Source: an uncultured Eubacterium sp. (lineage in GTDB: Bacteria > Bacillota > Clostridia > Lachnospirales > Lachnospiraceae). Taken from it: a DNA stretch of 13,036 bases. The stretch is taken from contig CAJTLS010000048.1 of NCBI GenBank assembly GCA_910577295.1, positions 1 through 13,036 on the forward strand, written 5' to 3'. Each line of letters opens with the position of its first letter. Position 1 is the stretch's first letter. This document shows, piece after piece, positions 12,938-13,036 of this stretch. Both the position numbers and the translations under genes were made by a program. The notes under the pieces are model-generated. The model had not been told where the DNA came from and did not search any database. It was given only the letters and a program-made list of their open reading frames with translations.

Positions 12938-13036
12938 CCTGTTAAGTAACAAATAGCGGGTTTGCAAAAAATGAGTGTCGCCCATAGAATAATGATTGTT
13001 AACTTGGCGGTTAATAAAAATCATTTTTCAAAGGAG
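12938..13036 (+). other. Right edge: unassigned, possible gene start beyond window
   Basis: An ATG at 12971 opens a frame that stays open for 22 codons to the edge (MSVAHRIMIVNLAVNKNHF), but it has no good ribosome binding site. A weak hairpin (AATGATT with AATCATT, 12991-13025) ends in five T, and AAAGGAG occupies the last seven bases. The latter suggests that a plus-strand gene begins just outside the window. All minus-strand frames close within 25 bases of the edge. Confidence 0.3.

Overview
The window looks like prophage or prophage-derived DNA from a low-GC Gram-positive gut bacterium, most likely Lachnospiraceae or a related Clostridia family. The signs are AT-rich sequence, strong GGAGG-type ribosome binding sites, very lysine-rich secreted Big_2 and fibronectin III proteins, a DUF6273-like domain followed by a TP-rich linker, and tail genes of Clostridia-phage type. 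The assignment rests on protein style, not on a marker gene.

Layout, left to right. Positions 1-1827 (minus) hold most of a BppU-type baseplate/tail-fibre gene that runs off the left edge. A hairpin terminator (1853-1882) separates it from a secreted Big_2 protein gene (2278-3099, minus), which is followed out of frame by a second coding-like ORF (1968-2309). Positions 3100-3542 are a divergent regulatory region. It holds two relic 3' ends of FN3 genes fused back to back, a terminator, and promoters firing both ways. A secreted DUF6273-like/FN3 protein (3543-4826, plus) converges on a large tail-spike gene ending in an S74 intramolecular chaperone (4882-8196, minus); a 14-bp hairpin lies between the two stop codons. 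Coding signal of the tail gene extends upstream of any normal start, through a CX2C-X23-CX2C zinc ribbon to 8385, then continues in another frame, so its 5' end appears lost. Upstream of it in the same direction are a 96-residue small protein (8466-8756) and a second BppU-type fibre (8780-11065), a close mosaic paralogue of the first.

Positions 11196-11566 hold what I read as an unlabelled par/Fst-like type I toxin-antitoxin locus. Two convergent promoters drive RNAs whose 5' ends carry the same repeat and which share a bidirectional terminator. The plus-strand RNA encodes a 40-residue hydrophobic peptide behind a sequestered ribosome binding site and an overlapping 12-codon leader ORF. A second Big_2 gene (11715-12683, minus) follows. 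Its upstream region is a duplicate of the one at 3100-3540, including an FN3 relic and an orphan plus-strand promoter whose gene is gone.

How the genes fit together: two similar blocks (BppU fibre plus Big_2 gene plus divergent FN3-type gene) seem to have arisen by duplication and then decayed or recombined. The fibre genes would build receptor-binding structures of a phage or phage-like tail. The Big_2 and FN3 genes have signal peptides and their own promoters, so they look like independently expressed surface or secreted cargo. No integrase, capsid, lysis, tRNA or CRISPR feature is visible here.
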